From contig JAOSJM010000005.1 in assembly GCA_027494165.1 (NCBI GenBank), forward strand, positions 930,001 to 994,000: DNA of 64,000 bases, in the 5' to 3' direction. Positions 37,919 to 46,377 of this stretch are shown in pieces (within the stretch, counting starts at the first letter, position 1; each line of letters begins with the position of its first letter). This DNA is from Acidimicrobiia bacterium. GTDB taxonomy: Bacteria; Actinomycetota; Acidimicrobiia; IMCC26256; JAOSJM01. The notes below the pieces were generated by a model. It ran no database searches. It was not told the DNA's origin and saw only the letters and a list, made by a program, of their open reading frames with translations. A program made the translations under genes and the position numbers.

Positions 37919-39970
37919 TCACGGGCGCGTGGCGGAGACTCCGGCCCCCACCGCCGCCGCGGCGGCGAGGAGGCACCGGCAGCCCGGGTGGGCCGGGGGG
38001 TGCGTCTGGCCCGTCGGGAAGGCCTCGCCCTTCATCGTCGGCTCGAGCGCGTTGTCGTCGCAATCCGGGCACCGCCCGACCTCGGACGGGACCCAGCGGA
38101 GGACCGAACCCTCGGGGGCGGCGTCGAAGACGCCCCGGGCGAACGCCACCGCGAGCAGGTCGCCGACCGCCGGCTCGAGGGACTCGCTGCGCCACTCCCG
38201 GTACCGGGCCCCGATCCGCTCGGCCGAGTCGGCGTCGGCCGGCTCACCCTCGCCCCGGTCCCCGGTCGGCTCGCCCGACTCGTCGAGCGCGGAGCCGACC
38301 CGTTCCCGCATCGGCGTCACGAACCCCTCGGTGAGGGCCCGGGCCAGGTCCTCGGGAGGCTCGGCCGCGTCGGGCCGGGCGCCGCGGTAGGCCTCGGCGA
38401 CGGCGGGACCGAGCACCTCGCTCCACGCCGCCAGTTGCAAGTCGAGCGGGGGGAGGATCCGATCGGCCGTCGGACGGCCCCTGAGGGTCCGGAGCGCGTC
38501 GAGGAGCGCGTTCTGCTCGTCCTGCAGCATCCGCTTGGCCCGGCGCAGGAGTGCCCGCTCGACCGGGCGCAGGATCTCCGCGCGCGTCGCCAGCGCGGCC
38601 GCGTCGTCCTCGCCCCGGGCCTCGTCGTCGCCGTGCTCCGGGGTGGCGGTGTCGGCCTCGGCACCTTCCTCGACCTCGGACGCCAGGACCTCGCGCGCGC
38701 CGGCCACGGCCTCCTCCCGACTCGCCCGGAGCCTGGCGAAGATCTCCTGGACGTCCTTGCGCGGCTCCCCGGAGTCCGGCTCGGCCGGTCGCTCCTGGTC
38801 GGGCGGCAGCTCCTCGGCCGCGACACCCTCCCCGGCCGTCCCCTCGCCGAGCCCCAACGCGCTCCGCACGTAGGCCCGCAGGCCCGTCGGCCCGCCTTCC
38901 TCGGCGGGGGTCGCGCCCTCGACCTCGACCGGCCCGGTCCCGCTCTCCGTCCCACCGGCCCCGCCCTCCTCGGCGGGGGTCGCGCCCTCGACCTCGACCG
39001 GCCCGGTCCCGCTCTCCGTCCCACCGGCCCCGCCCTCCTCGGGGCGGCCGTGCTCGACGACGATCTCGACCTCCCGGGGCGCCTCGGCCGGCCCGGCGGG
39101 GGGGACCTCGGGCTCCGCCCCCGGCGCGACCCCCGGTCGCTCCTCCATCGACGCGACGCTTCGCTCCAGCTCGTCCTCGAGCGCCGGCAGGGCCACCGGA
39201 CCGGCGGCCTCGGGCCGCCGGTCGGCGTGGCTCAGCGCCTCGGTGGCCTCGGCGAGCGTGCGCTTCACGAGCCGGTAGGCCTCGAGCAGCCGGTCCCGTC
39301 CGCCGCGAAGCTCCTCGATCTGGGCCTGGAGGAGCGATCGGCGCCTGGCGAGGTCGGCGAGCACGCGCTCGCGCACCGCTCGGGCCTCGCTCACCATCTC
39401 GCGCCCGCTCGCCCGGGCCGCCTCGATCTCGGCCTCGGCGTCGCGGGCCGAGCGCTCGCGCTGCTCCTCCACGGTGCGCTCGGTCTCGGCCCGGAGCTCC
39501 GCCGCCCGGGTCTCGGCCGCCCGCTGGAGCGCCGTGGACGCCTCGTTGGCCTCGCGGAGGCGATCGGCGAGGAGGGTCTCGGCCTCCTCGCGCATGCGCC
39601 GGGCGTCGTCCTGGGCCTCCCGGACGATGAGCGTCGCCCGCTCCTCGGCCTTGGTCCGGATGTCCTGGGCGGCCTCCTGGGCCGAGCGCAGCACCCGGGC
39701 CGTCTCCTCCCCGAGCGCATCGAGGAGCTGGCGCTCGGTGATCGCCGGGGGATCGCTGAGCTGCCGTTCGAGCTCCTCGACCCGGTCGGTGAGCTCCCGC
39801 TCCCGCTCCCTCGAGTGGGCGACGTCGTCGGCGACCCGGCGCAGGAAGCTGCGGACCTCCGCCTCCGAGATCCCCCGGAACGCGCTCGGGAAGCCCCGGC
39901 TCACGATCTCGTCGGGCGAGAGCCGGGCCGCGCCCGGGATGCTTCGCCGGTGCCGATCACCGTCAGCCAT
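37919..39970 (-). CDS. DivIVA-domain coiled-coil protein with phage-head-protein-like zinc-binding tail
   Basis: 683 residues. N-terminus: LSPDEIVSRGFPSAFRGISEAEVRSFLRRVADDV, a DivIVA lipid-binding/polarity domain (residues 15-55). Residues 55-250 form a long Glu/Arg coiled coil (VEELERQLSDPPAITERQLL onward). Then an acidic Pro/Glu/Gly linker with a perfect repeat (GGAGGTESGTGPVEVEGATP twice), a helical domain (HRD-like ALLRRAKRMLQDEQNALLDAL) and a C-terminal RCPDCDDNALEPTMKGEAFPTGQTHPPAHPGCRCLL. That last block, with CXXC, GXXFPTG and HPGCRC, resembles the tail of phage minor head proteins (SPP1 gp7/Mu F type). Probably a cell-pole or septum organiser; the tail function is unknown. Confidence 0.8.
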   Translation of the reverse strand: MADGDRHRRSIPGAARLSPDEIVSRGFPSAFRGISEAEVRSFLRRVADDVAHSRERERELTDRVEELERQLSDPPAITERQLLDALGEETARVLRSAQEAAQDIRTKAEERATLIVREAQDDARRMREEAETLLADRLREANEASTALQRAAETRAAELRAETERTVEEQRERSARDAEAEIEAARASGREMVSEARAVRERVLADLARRRSLLQAQIEELRGGRDRLLEAYRLVKRTLAEATEALSHADRRPEAAGPVALPALEDELERSVASMEERPGVAPGAEPEVPPAGPAEAPREVEIVVEHGRPEEGGAGGTESGTGPVEVEGATPAEEGGAGGTESGTGPVEVEGATPAEEGGPTGLRAYVRSALGLGEGTAGEGVAAEELPPDQERPAEPDSGEPRKDVQEIFARLRASREEAVAGAREVLASEVEEGAEADTATPEHGDDEARGEDDAAALATRAEILRPVERALLRRAKRMLQDEQNALLDALRTLRGRPTADRILPPLDLQLAAWSEVLGPAVAEAYRGARPDAAEPPEDLARALTEGFVTPMRERVGSALDESGEPTGDRGEGEPADADSAERIGARYREWRSESLEPAVGDLLAVAFARGVFDAAPEGSVLRWVPSEVGRCPDCDDNALEPTMKGEAFPTGQTHPPAHPGCRCLLAAAAAVGAGVSATRP

Positions 39971-40133
39971 GCGGCCCCCAGGAGTTGATCCGACGCCTGC
40001 CTCGTGGGAGGTCCGCGGCGCGGACAGAGCCCCCGGCGAGGTCGTTCCATGGTATTGGCGGACGGGACGCTCGCGCCGGACCGGTTTCCCCCCGCGCGGG
40101 CGACCGACCCGCGTGCCACGGGGCGTGGCGCGG

Positions 40134-41288
40134 CTACGCGGCGCGGGTCGTCGGGGTGGTCTCCACCAGTGGGTCACCCCCGGCCGCCTCGAGCGCGGCC
40201 AGGGCCTCGTCGAGGTCGCGCACCGCCACGACCTCCATGTCCCCCGCCTCCGACCGGGCGTCCTCGACATTGCCGGGCGGGACGAGCATGAGGGTGGCCC
40301 CGGCCCGCCGCGCGGCGACGGCCTTCTGGGCCGCTCCGTCGATCTCCCCCACGGTCCCGTCGGGCGAGATCTCGCCGGTGACCCCGATCTTCCTGCCCCC
40401 GGCGAGGTCGCCGGGAGTCAGCTCGTCGACGATCTCCAGCGTGAAGGCCAGGCCGGCCGACGGACCGCTGACCGAGCCGGTGTCGATCTCCACGTCCACC
40501 GGGAAGTCGAGCTCGAGGTCACGGGTCACGACCGAGACCCCGATGAGCGCCCGCCCCTCGTCGTTCGCCGTGGTCGTGAGCGTGACCTCGCGGCTGCGCC
40601 CCTCGCGGTCGACGGTGAGGATCACCGGGTCGCCCGGAGCGCGGGTCCGGATCGCCGGGGCGAGGTCGTCGGCGAGCCGGACCGGCTCACCGTCGACCCC
40701 GACGATGGTGTCGCCGGGCTCCAGCTCGCCGTCGGCCGGGCTCCCCTCGACGACCGAGGCCACGAGCGCGCCCGTCCCCTCCATCGTCACCTCGTAGCCC
40801 AGTCGCTCCAGCGCCACCTTCGTGGCGACGAGCTGCGACTCGTCCATGAGCTCGATGTTGATGCGACGGTTCTCCTCTCGCGTGTGGGGACCGAGCACGT
40901 CCTCCTCGTCGCGGATCTCGTGGTCGTCCCGGAGCCAGGCGTAGCCCAGCCGGTAGACGTTGGGTCTCCGGTTGGACACCGACACGGTGAGGTAGAGGAA
41001 CGACCCCTCGTCCTCGTAGGTGGGCGCTCCCTCGATGGTCACAGCGCCACCGACCGGCGTGGCGTCTCCCGGGGAGACGATGACGTAGGGAAGGCGGACG
41101 AAGAACGCGGCGAGGGCGAGGACGGCCCCGACCGCCCCCACGACGACCGGGAGGACGCCGCCCCGCCGGGACCGGCGGGCGCGTGCGGGCGCCGACGGCC
41201 ACGGCGAGGGCGCGGATCGCTCGGGTGCGTCGTCCCCGTCGGTCGGCACGGCGGGCCCCTCCTCGGTCGGGAGCGACCAGCGTGCCAC
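40134..41288 (-). CDS. PDZ-domain membrane protease with Lon-like (S16) catalytic domain
   Basis: 384 residues, YlbL-like. One transmembrane helix (GVLPVVVGAVGAVLALAAFFV, residues 45-65), a PDZ domain (GALVASVVEGSPADGELEPGDTIVGVDG) around 185-245, and an S16 Lon-type domain with catalytic Ser in SVSGPSAGLAFTLEIVD near 290 and Lys in GAAQKAVAARRAGA near 340. Both catalytic residues are present. GTG 41288. It faces the cell exterior and probably processes membrane or secreted proteins. Family context: beside UPF0182 in many actinobacteria. Confidence 0.92.
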   Translation of the reverse strand: MARWSLPTEEGPAVPTDGDDAPERSAPSPWPSAPARARRSRRGGVLPVVVGAVGAVLALAAFFVRLPYVIVSPGDATPVGGAVTIEGAPTYEDEGSFLYLTVSVSNRRPNVYRLGYAWLRDDHEIRDEEDVLGPHTREENRRINIELMDESQLVATKVALERLGYEVTMEGTGALVASVVEGSPADGELEPGDTIVGVDGEPVRLADDLAPAIRTRAPGDPVILTVDREGRSREVTLTTTANDEGRALIGVSVVTRDLELDFPVDVEIDTGSVSGPSAGLAFTLEIVDELTPGDLAGGRKIGVTGEISPDGTVGEIDGAAQKAVAARRAGATLMLVPPGNVEDARSEAGDMEVVAVRDLDEALAALEAAGGDPLVETTPTTRAA

Positions 41289-41321
41289 GCCTCCACGCGC
41301 CCCGACGACGCGAGGTCGCTC

Positions 41322-41994
41322 CTAGGCCGGCGGGACCAGCTCGGCGTAGACCACGTAGCGGTACGCCGCGCTCCCGGGTGGGTGGCAGGCGAAGAGCGTC
41401 AGGGTGTACCCGGGGGCCTGGTCGACGATCCGGACCGCGTCGGGGGTCACGACCTCGTACCCGGTCACCCGGTAGGTGAAGAGGCCCTCGTCGGTCCGGA
41501 GGAGGATCTCGTCGCCCTCCACGAGCTCGTCGATGCGCCGGAAGGGGTGCGAGTGGGTCACGCGGTGGCCCGCCAGGACGACGTTGCCGTATCCGCCCGG
41601 CAGGGGCGTGCCGGGCCAGTGGCCCGGCCCCTCGTCGATGACCGTCAGCCACACCCCCTCGTAGATCGTGTGGACCAGCCCGATCCTGGGGATCTCGACC
41701 TCGCCGATCGGGACGACGGGCACGTCGGCCCGCGGGTCGACAGGGGGTCCTGGGGCCGGGAGAGTGCCGGGAGGGTCGTCGTGGTGCCCGGCGCCGCGAC
41801 GGTCGAGGTCGTCGTGGTCGGGGCCCGGGTGACGATGGTGGGGTCGTCGGCCGGGGGTCGCTCGCCCGGTCCTCCCCCGCGAGGCCGGCCGAGCCGGCGA
41901 CGATCGCCGCCAGGGCGACCAGCCCGGAGACGGCGAAGAGCCTCGGGCGGCTCCAGCGGCTCGACGCTGCGCGGCGTGCACCCTCCTGAGGCAC
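41322..41994 (-). CDS. Class E sortase (two apparent frameshifts)
   Basis: Transpeptidase attaching sorting-signal proteins to peptidoglycan. About 224 residues: GTG 41994 (four bases after AGGAGG), a signal anchor (RLFAVSGLVALAAIVAGSAG), a Thr/Pro linker, then VVPIGEVEIPRIGLVHTIYEG, GNVVLAGHRVTHSHPFRRID (catalytic His) and YTLTLFACHPPGSAAYRYVV (catalytic Cys and Arg). Two runs are one base short: C5 at plus 41874-41878 and G5 at 41743-41747. The catalytic domain itself is continuous. ATG 42036 is an alternative start. Probable partner of the LPATG protein at 29.2 kb. Confidence 0.85.
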
Positions 41995-42071
41995 GGATCC
42001 TCCTGCGCGCCCTCCGCACGGCGCTCGCCTCGGCATCGGCCGTCTCCGGGTGACACTGTAGGTTCGGTCGC

Positions 42072-42776
42072 GTGACGCCTCCACGTCGCCACCCGACCGC
42101 GACCGGGGCCCCGGACCTCGAGGGACTCGCCGGACCGTCGGGCCTCGAGCGGGCCGCGCGGGCCGCGGCCCTCGGGATGCTCCCGACGCTCCCCCGCGGC
42201 GCCCCGGGCACGCTCGAGCGGATGGCGGGGACGGACCCCGATCCGCGCGCCCGCTCGGCGGCCCTCGGGGCGCTGGCCCGATCGGCCGGCCGCCGGCGGG
42301 CCTCCAGGGCCTGGCGGCGAGCGCTGGCCGATCCCGACGCCGCGGTCCGCCGGAGGGCCGCCGAGCTGGCCCCGGCCGTCGGGGGAACGGTCCGGCCGCT
42401 CCTCGGCCTGCTCCACGACCTCGACGTGACGGTGGTCGAGGCGGCCGCCTGGGCCCTCGGCGAGCTGGGCGACGCGACCCGGCGGACCCGGGCCGTCGCC
42501 GCCCTCGCCTCGGTGGCCGTCGGACACGACGACCCGCTGGCCCGTGAGGCGGCGGTGGCGGCCCTCGGGGCCCTGGGCGATCCCGCAGGCCTTCCGGCGG
42601 TGCTGGTCGCGTGCCGGGACCGACCGGCGGTGCGCCGGCGGGCCGTGCTCGCCCTCTCGCCCTTCGCCGGCCCCGAGGTCGACGCCGCGCTCGACCGCGC
42701 GGCACGCGACGTCGACTGGCAGGTGCGGCAGGCCGCCGACGAGCTCCGTGGCGGCCCGGCGCGCCCCGGCTGCTAG
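42072..42776 (+). CDS. HEAT-repeat protein
   Basis: A 234-residue alpha-solenoid made of six to seven HEAT/PBS-lyase-type repeats (RSAALGALARSAGRRRASRAW, AAAWALGELGDATRRTRAVAAL, REAAVAALGALGDPAGLPAVL). Soluble, a likely protein-interaction scaffold; partner unknown. GTG 42072 lies seven bases after TAGGTT (42059-42064), so it is leaderless. It shares a divergent promoter with the sortase and ends directly before the convergent mreB stop. Confidence 0.85.
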   Translation: MTPPRRHPTATGAPDLEGLAGPSGLERAARAAALGMLPTLPRGAPGTLERMAGTDPDPRARSAALGALARSAGRRRASRAWRRALADPDAAVRRRAAELAPAVGGTVRPLLGLLHDLDVTVVEAAAWALGELGDATRRTRAVAALASVAVGHDDPLAREAAVAALGALGDPAGLPAVLVACRDRPAVRRRAVLALSPFAGPEVDAALDRAARDVDWQVRQAADELRGGPARPGC

Positions 42777-43784
42777 CTACGCGCGAGGGCGGCCCATGAA
42801 CATGTCTCGCAGGGTGTCGAAGGACTCGAGGCACCGCCCGGCACCCAGCACGACGCACTCCAGGGGAGCGTCCACGAGGCGCACGGGAAGGGCCGTCTCG
42901 CGTGCGATGCGCTCGTCGAGCCCCCGGAGCATCCCCCCGCCGCCGGTGAGGTGGATCCCCTGCACGATGAGGTCCTGGGCCAGCTCCGGCGGGGTCTGGG
43001 CCAGGGCGCTCACGACCGCGTCGCAGACCGCCCGGACCTGCTCCTCGATGGCGTCGCGCACCTCCTCGGGGGAGAGCACGATCGTCTTGGGGAGCCCGCT
43101 CATGAGGTCACGGCCGCGCACCTCGGCCTTGTACTCCTCCGGGGTCGGGTAGGCCGAGCCGATGGCCAGCTTGATCTCCTCGGCCGTCCGCTCCCCGATG
43201 GCGATGCCGTACTCCCGGCGCACGTAGGCCTGGATGGCGGCGTCGATGTCGAAGGAGCCGACCCGGACCGCCTCGAGCGCGACCACGCCGCCCAGCGAGA
43301 TGACGGCCACCTCGGTGGTCCCACCGCCGACGTCGACGACCATGTTGCCGAGCGGCTCGTGGATCGGCAGGCCCGCCCCGATGGCCGCGGCCATCGGCTG
43401 CTCGATGAGGTAGGTCGTGGCCGCCCCGGCGCGCCGGGCCGCCTCCAGCACGGCCCGCTGCTCGACGTGGGTGATCGCCGACGGGACGCAGATGAGCACC
43501 CGGGCGCGGTAGAGCCGGGACACGCCGGCCCGCTGGAACAGCAGGCGAATCATCCGCTGGGTGATCTCGAAGTCGGTGATGGCTCCCCCGCGGAGGGGCC
43601 GGACCGCCACGATGTAGCCGGGCGTGCGCCCGATCATCTGCCACGCCTCGTGGCCCATGGCGAGCACGTCCTGGGTCCGGCTGTTGAGCGCGATCACCGT
43701 CGGCTCGTTGAGGATGATCCCCTGCCCGCGCGAGTAGACGAGCGTGTTGGCGGTGCCCAGGTCGATCGCGAGGTCCCTAGCCAG
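42777..43784 (-). CDS. mreB: MreB/Mbl-type rod-shape actin homologue, probable CTG start
   Basis: About 335 residues of actin-fold ATPase. The usual N-terminus ARDLAIDLGTANTLVYSRGQGIILNEPTVIAL is encoded upstream of any ATG, GTG or TTG; the codon in place of the start is CTG (43784), with GGAG and GAGGAG upstream and a TACGGT box near 43811-43816. Starting at GTG 43697 would delete phosphate-loop 1. Other motifs: VVDVGGGTTEVAVISLGGV (phosphate 2), GERTAEEIKLAIGSAYP and LTGGGGMLRGLDERI (adenosine). Directs cell-wall synthesis along the cytoplasmic membrane. Confidence 0.88.
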   Translation of the reverse strand: MARDLAIDLGTANTLVYSRGQGIILNEPTVIALNSRTQDVLAMGHEAWQMIGRTPGYIVAVRPLRGGAITDFEITQRMIRLLFQRAGVSRLYRARVLICVPSAITHVEQRAVLEAARRAGAATTYLIEQPMAAAIGAGLPIHEPLGNMVVDVGGGTTEVAVISLGGVVALEAVRVGSFDIDAAIQAYVRREYGIAIGERTAEEIKLAIGSAYPTPEEYKAEVRGRDLMSGLPKTIVLSPEEVRDAIEEQVRAVCDAVVSALAQTPPELAQDLIVQGIHLTGGGGMLRGLDERIARETALPVRLVDAPLECVVLGAGRCLESFDTLRDMFMGRPRA

Positions 43785-43965
43785 GGCTCCGCGCTCCTCG
43801 GTCGGTCGTACCGTAGGGAGGGTCCGGAGGGGTCGGGGCGATGGCCCGCAGACCGCGCTCGAACTCGTCGATGCTGGCGTGCATCGAGGTCGGGTTCCGG
43901 TGGCGGAGGACGACCAGGGTCACGCCCGCGATGCTGAGCCCGATCGCCAGCAGGAGGAACGCCAT
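43777..43965 (-). CDS. Small single-pass membrane protein
   Basis: 62 residues from ATG 43965 (ATGA overlap with the moaE stop). MAFLLLAIGLSIAGVTLVVLR is a membrane helix, followed by HRNPTSMHASIDEFERGLRAIAP and a polar tail. The end overlaps the mreB start by eight bases, so it is probably translationally linked to mreB. No family recognised. Confidence 0.65.
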   Translation of the reverse strand: MAFLLLAIGLSIAGVTLVVLRHRNPTSMHASIDEFERGLRAIAPTPPDPPYGTTDRGARSPG

Positions 43966-44441
43966 CAGCCGCTTCCGCCGTCGGTGACCGTTCGCACCGG
44001 GTGGTCGACGACGGACCAGTCGGAACCGCCCTCCCAGTGCTCCCGCTTCCAGATCGGCACCGTCTCCTTCAGCGTGTCGATGCAGAAGCGGGCCGCGTCG
44101 AAGGCCTCCGGCCGGTGCGGCGTCGACACGACGACGACGACCGAGGGCTCCGTCAGCGCGACGTCGCCGGTCCGGTGCAGGAGGGCGAGCCGCTCGATGG
44201 CCGGCCAGCGGCGCCGGGCCTCGGCGCCCACCCCGGCGAGGGCCCGGTGCGCCGCGTCCTCGTACGCCTCGTACGAGAGCGCCCGCACGCCCGGCCGGCC
44301 CTCGGAGCGGTCGCGGACGACCCCGAGGAACGTCACGACGGCCCCGCTCCCCGGGGTGGTCGCCCACGCGACCGCCTGCTCGACGGGGAGCGGCTCGACG
44401 GTGAGCCCCACCCAGTCCGACCCGCTCGGCTCCACCAGCAC
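43965..44441 (-). CDS. moaE: Molybdopterin synthase catalytic subunit MoaE
   Basis: A 158-residue MoaE, the large subunit that adds dithiolene sulfur to precursor Z in molybdenum-cofactor synthesis. GAVVTFLGVVRDRSEGRPGVRALSYEAYEDAA, RLALLHRTGDVALTEPSVVVVVSTPHRPEAFDA and catalytic-lysine region DTLKETVPIWKREHW are intact. GTG 44441 is six bases from TAGAAT, so it is leaderless. No moaD is beside it. Confidence 0.92.
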   Translation of the reverse strand: MLVEPSGSDWVGLTVEPLPVEQAVAWATTPGSGAVVTFLGVVRDRSEGRPGVRALSYEAYEDAAHRALAGVGAEARRRWPAIERLALLHRTGDVALTEPSVVVVVSTPHRPEAFDAARFCIDTLKETVPIWKREHWEGGSDWSVVDHPVRTVTDGGSG

Positions 44442-44501
44442 AGCGACATTCTAGGGAACCGGCTCGTCGTGGCCTCCGAGGGGACACGGAGCGCGGTCGG
44501 C

Positions 44502-46280
44502 CTACCACAGGCTCGGGGACCGGTCGGGCGCGTCGGGCTCGGCCCGACCGGCGCCTCGACCCACCGCCGCCGGAGGCGCGGACGCGAGCTCGACGTGGAA
44601 GCGGGATCCCGTCCCGGGCTCGCTCTCGACTCCGACCTCACCGCCCATGGCCTCGACGAGGCCCTTCACGATGAAGAGGCCGAGCCCGCTGCCTCCCTCG
44701 GGGCCGAGCCTCACGAACTTCTGGAACAGGCGCTCGCGGTCCTCGGAGCCGATCCCCGGACCGCGGTCCCGGACCTCCACCGCCACCCGGTCGTCACGAC
44801 GCCCCACCACGACGTCCACCGCGTCGTCCGAGTACCGGACGGCGTTCGAGAGCAGGTTCACGAGCACCCGGTGGAGGAACGAGCGGTCGGCGAGCGCCCG
44901 GCAGTCCGCCCCGTCCCCCTGCAGCCGCAGCTCCCGGTCCGGGACGGCGGCGGCGACCTCGGTCATGGCGTCGCGCGCGACGGAGGCGACGTCGACGCCC
45001 TCGAGCGTCGGGGCGCTCCGCCCGCTCTCGATGAGCGAGGCGGCGAGGAGGTCCTCCACGAGCGTGGCGAGCCGCTCGACCTGCCGGTCGATGGCGTCGA
45101 TGGCCCGCTGCTCCTGCTCCGGGGTGAGCTCGGATCGCCGCTCGGCCAGGGCCCCGGCGAAGCCGCGCAACGCGGTGAGGGGCGTCCGCAGCTCGTGGCT
45201 CGTCGTGGCCACGAAGTCGTCCTTGGCGGCCGCGAGCCGCTGGAGGTCCTCGATCGTCTCCGTCTGCATCCGACCGAGGCGGGCGTGCTCGAGGAGCTGG
45301 GCCAGCTCACCCGCCAGGGTCTCGAGCAGCCGGGCCTCGTCGTCGTCGAAGGCGTCCGGCCGGCGCGAGGTGACCACGAGGACGCCGATCCGGCGGGCGC
45401 CGGCCCGCAGCGGGACCGCCAGCGTGGAGTGGGCCGAGGCCCCGTGGCCGACCGTCCGGACGTGGGGCCGGCCGGCGCGCAGGCACGCGTTCGCGAGGTC
45501 GACGACGTCCGGCTCGCCCAGCCGCCGGGTCGCGTCCTCCCCGGCCGCCGCGGCGAGGCCCAGGCGGTCGGGGCCGTGCAGCAGGATCCCGACCTCCTCG
45601 AAGCCCAGCTCCTGGTGGAGCATCTCGACGAGGAGCGCGGTGGCCTCCTCCTCGGCAACGGAGGGGACCCGCAACGCGAAGCGGTGCACGACCTCGGACT
45701 CGGCCAGGCGTCGCCGGAAGCTGGCCCGGGCCTGGTTGAGGGCCCTGACGAGGACGCCGACGGCCAGGCCGGTGGCCAGGAAGACCGCGGACCGGAACAC
45801 CAGGGCGTCCCACCGGAAGGGGATGCCGTGACGCGCCTCCCGGTAGGCCATCCAGGCTCCCAGCAGCAGGCTCATGGCCCCGGCGAGCCCCAGCCCGCCG
45901 GCGACCGCCCAGCGCACCGCGGCCTCGAAGACGAGGAGCACGCCGACCAGGTAGACGCTGCTCTCGAACCTCCCGGTGTCGCTGAACATCGCCAGCCCGA
46001 CCACGGCGGTGTCCGCCAGGACCGTGACCCCGGCGACGACCTGGATCCGGTGCACGGTGAGCGGACGGCGCAGGACCACGAAGCTGAACGCGGCCGAGAG
46101 GAAGAGGAGCACGGCGGCCGCCCAGCGCAGCGCCGGCTCCGGACCGGGCTCGAGGATCGTGAACGCGGTGGCGAAGACCGCGAGGAGCACGCGGAAGCGC
46201 GCCACGACGGCCTCGACCTCGCGCCGCCTCGCCTCCTCCGTCTCGGGGAGGGCCGCGGCCGGGGTGAGGAACCTCAACAT
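44502..46280 (-). CDS. Membrane sensor histidine kinase with GAF domain
   Basis: 592 residues. ATG 46280 follows GGAAGGGTC. Five or six transmembrane helices (residues 30-225), a GAF domain (ALLVEMLHQELGFEEVGILL ... RRIGVLVVTSRRPDAFDD), a HisKA helix with the phosphorylated His in DDFVATTSHELRTPLTAL near 375, and HATPase_c with NLLSNAVRYS, RDRGPGIGSED and GGSGLGLFIVKGLVE. No response regulator is adjacent, so it is an orphan kinase here. Signal unknown. Confidence 0.9.
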   Translation of the reverse strand: MLRFLTPAAALPETEEARRREVEAVVARFRVLLAVFATAFTILEPGPEPALRWAAAVLLFLSAAFSFVVLRRPLTVHRIQVVAGVTVLADTAVVGLAMFSDTGRFESSVYLVGVLLVFEAAVRWAVAGGLGLAGAMSLLLGAWMAYREARHGIPFRWDALVFRSAVFLATGLAVGVLVRALNQARASFRRRLAESEVVHRFALRVPSVAEEEATALLVEMLHQELGFEEVGILLHGPDRLGLAAAAGEDATRRLGEPDVVDLANACLRAGRPHVRTVGHGASAHSTLAVPLRAGARRIGVLVVTSRRPDAFDDDEARLLETLAGELAQLLEHARLGRMQTETIEDLQRLAAAKDDFVATTSHELRTPLTALRGFAGALAERRSELTPEQEQRAIDAIDRQVERLATLVEDLLAASLIESGRSAPTLEGVDVASVARDAMTEVAAAVPDRELRLQGDGADCRALADRSFLHRVLVNLLSNAVRYSDDAVDVVVGRRDDRVAVEVRDRGPGIGSEDRERLFQKFVRLGPEGGSGLGLFIVKGLVEAMGGEVGVESEPGTGSRFHVELASAPPAAVGRGAGRAEPDAPDRSPSLW

Positions 46281-46377
46281 GACCCTTCCATGATCCCACG
46301 TGGATCCCGCACCCACGGACGGACTCCGACGGGCGGGGCGACGTCGCGCCGCCGGATCGCGGCGGTACCCTCCCCCG

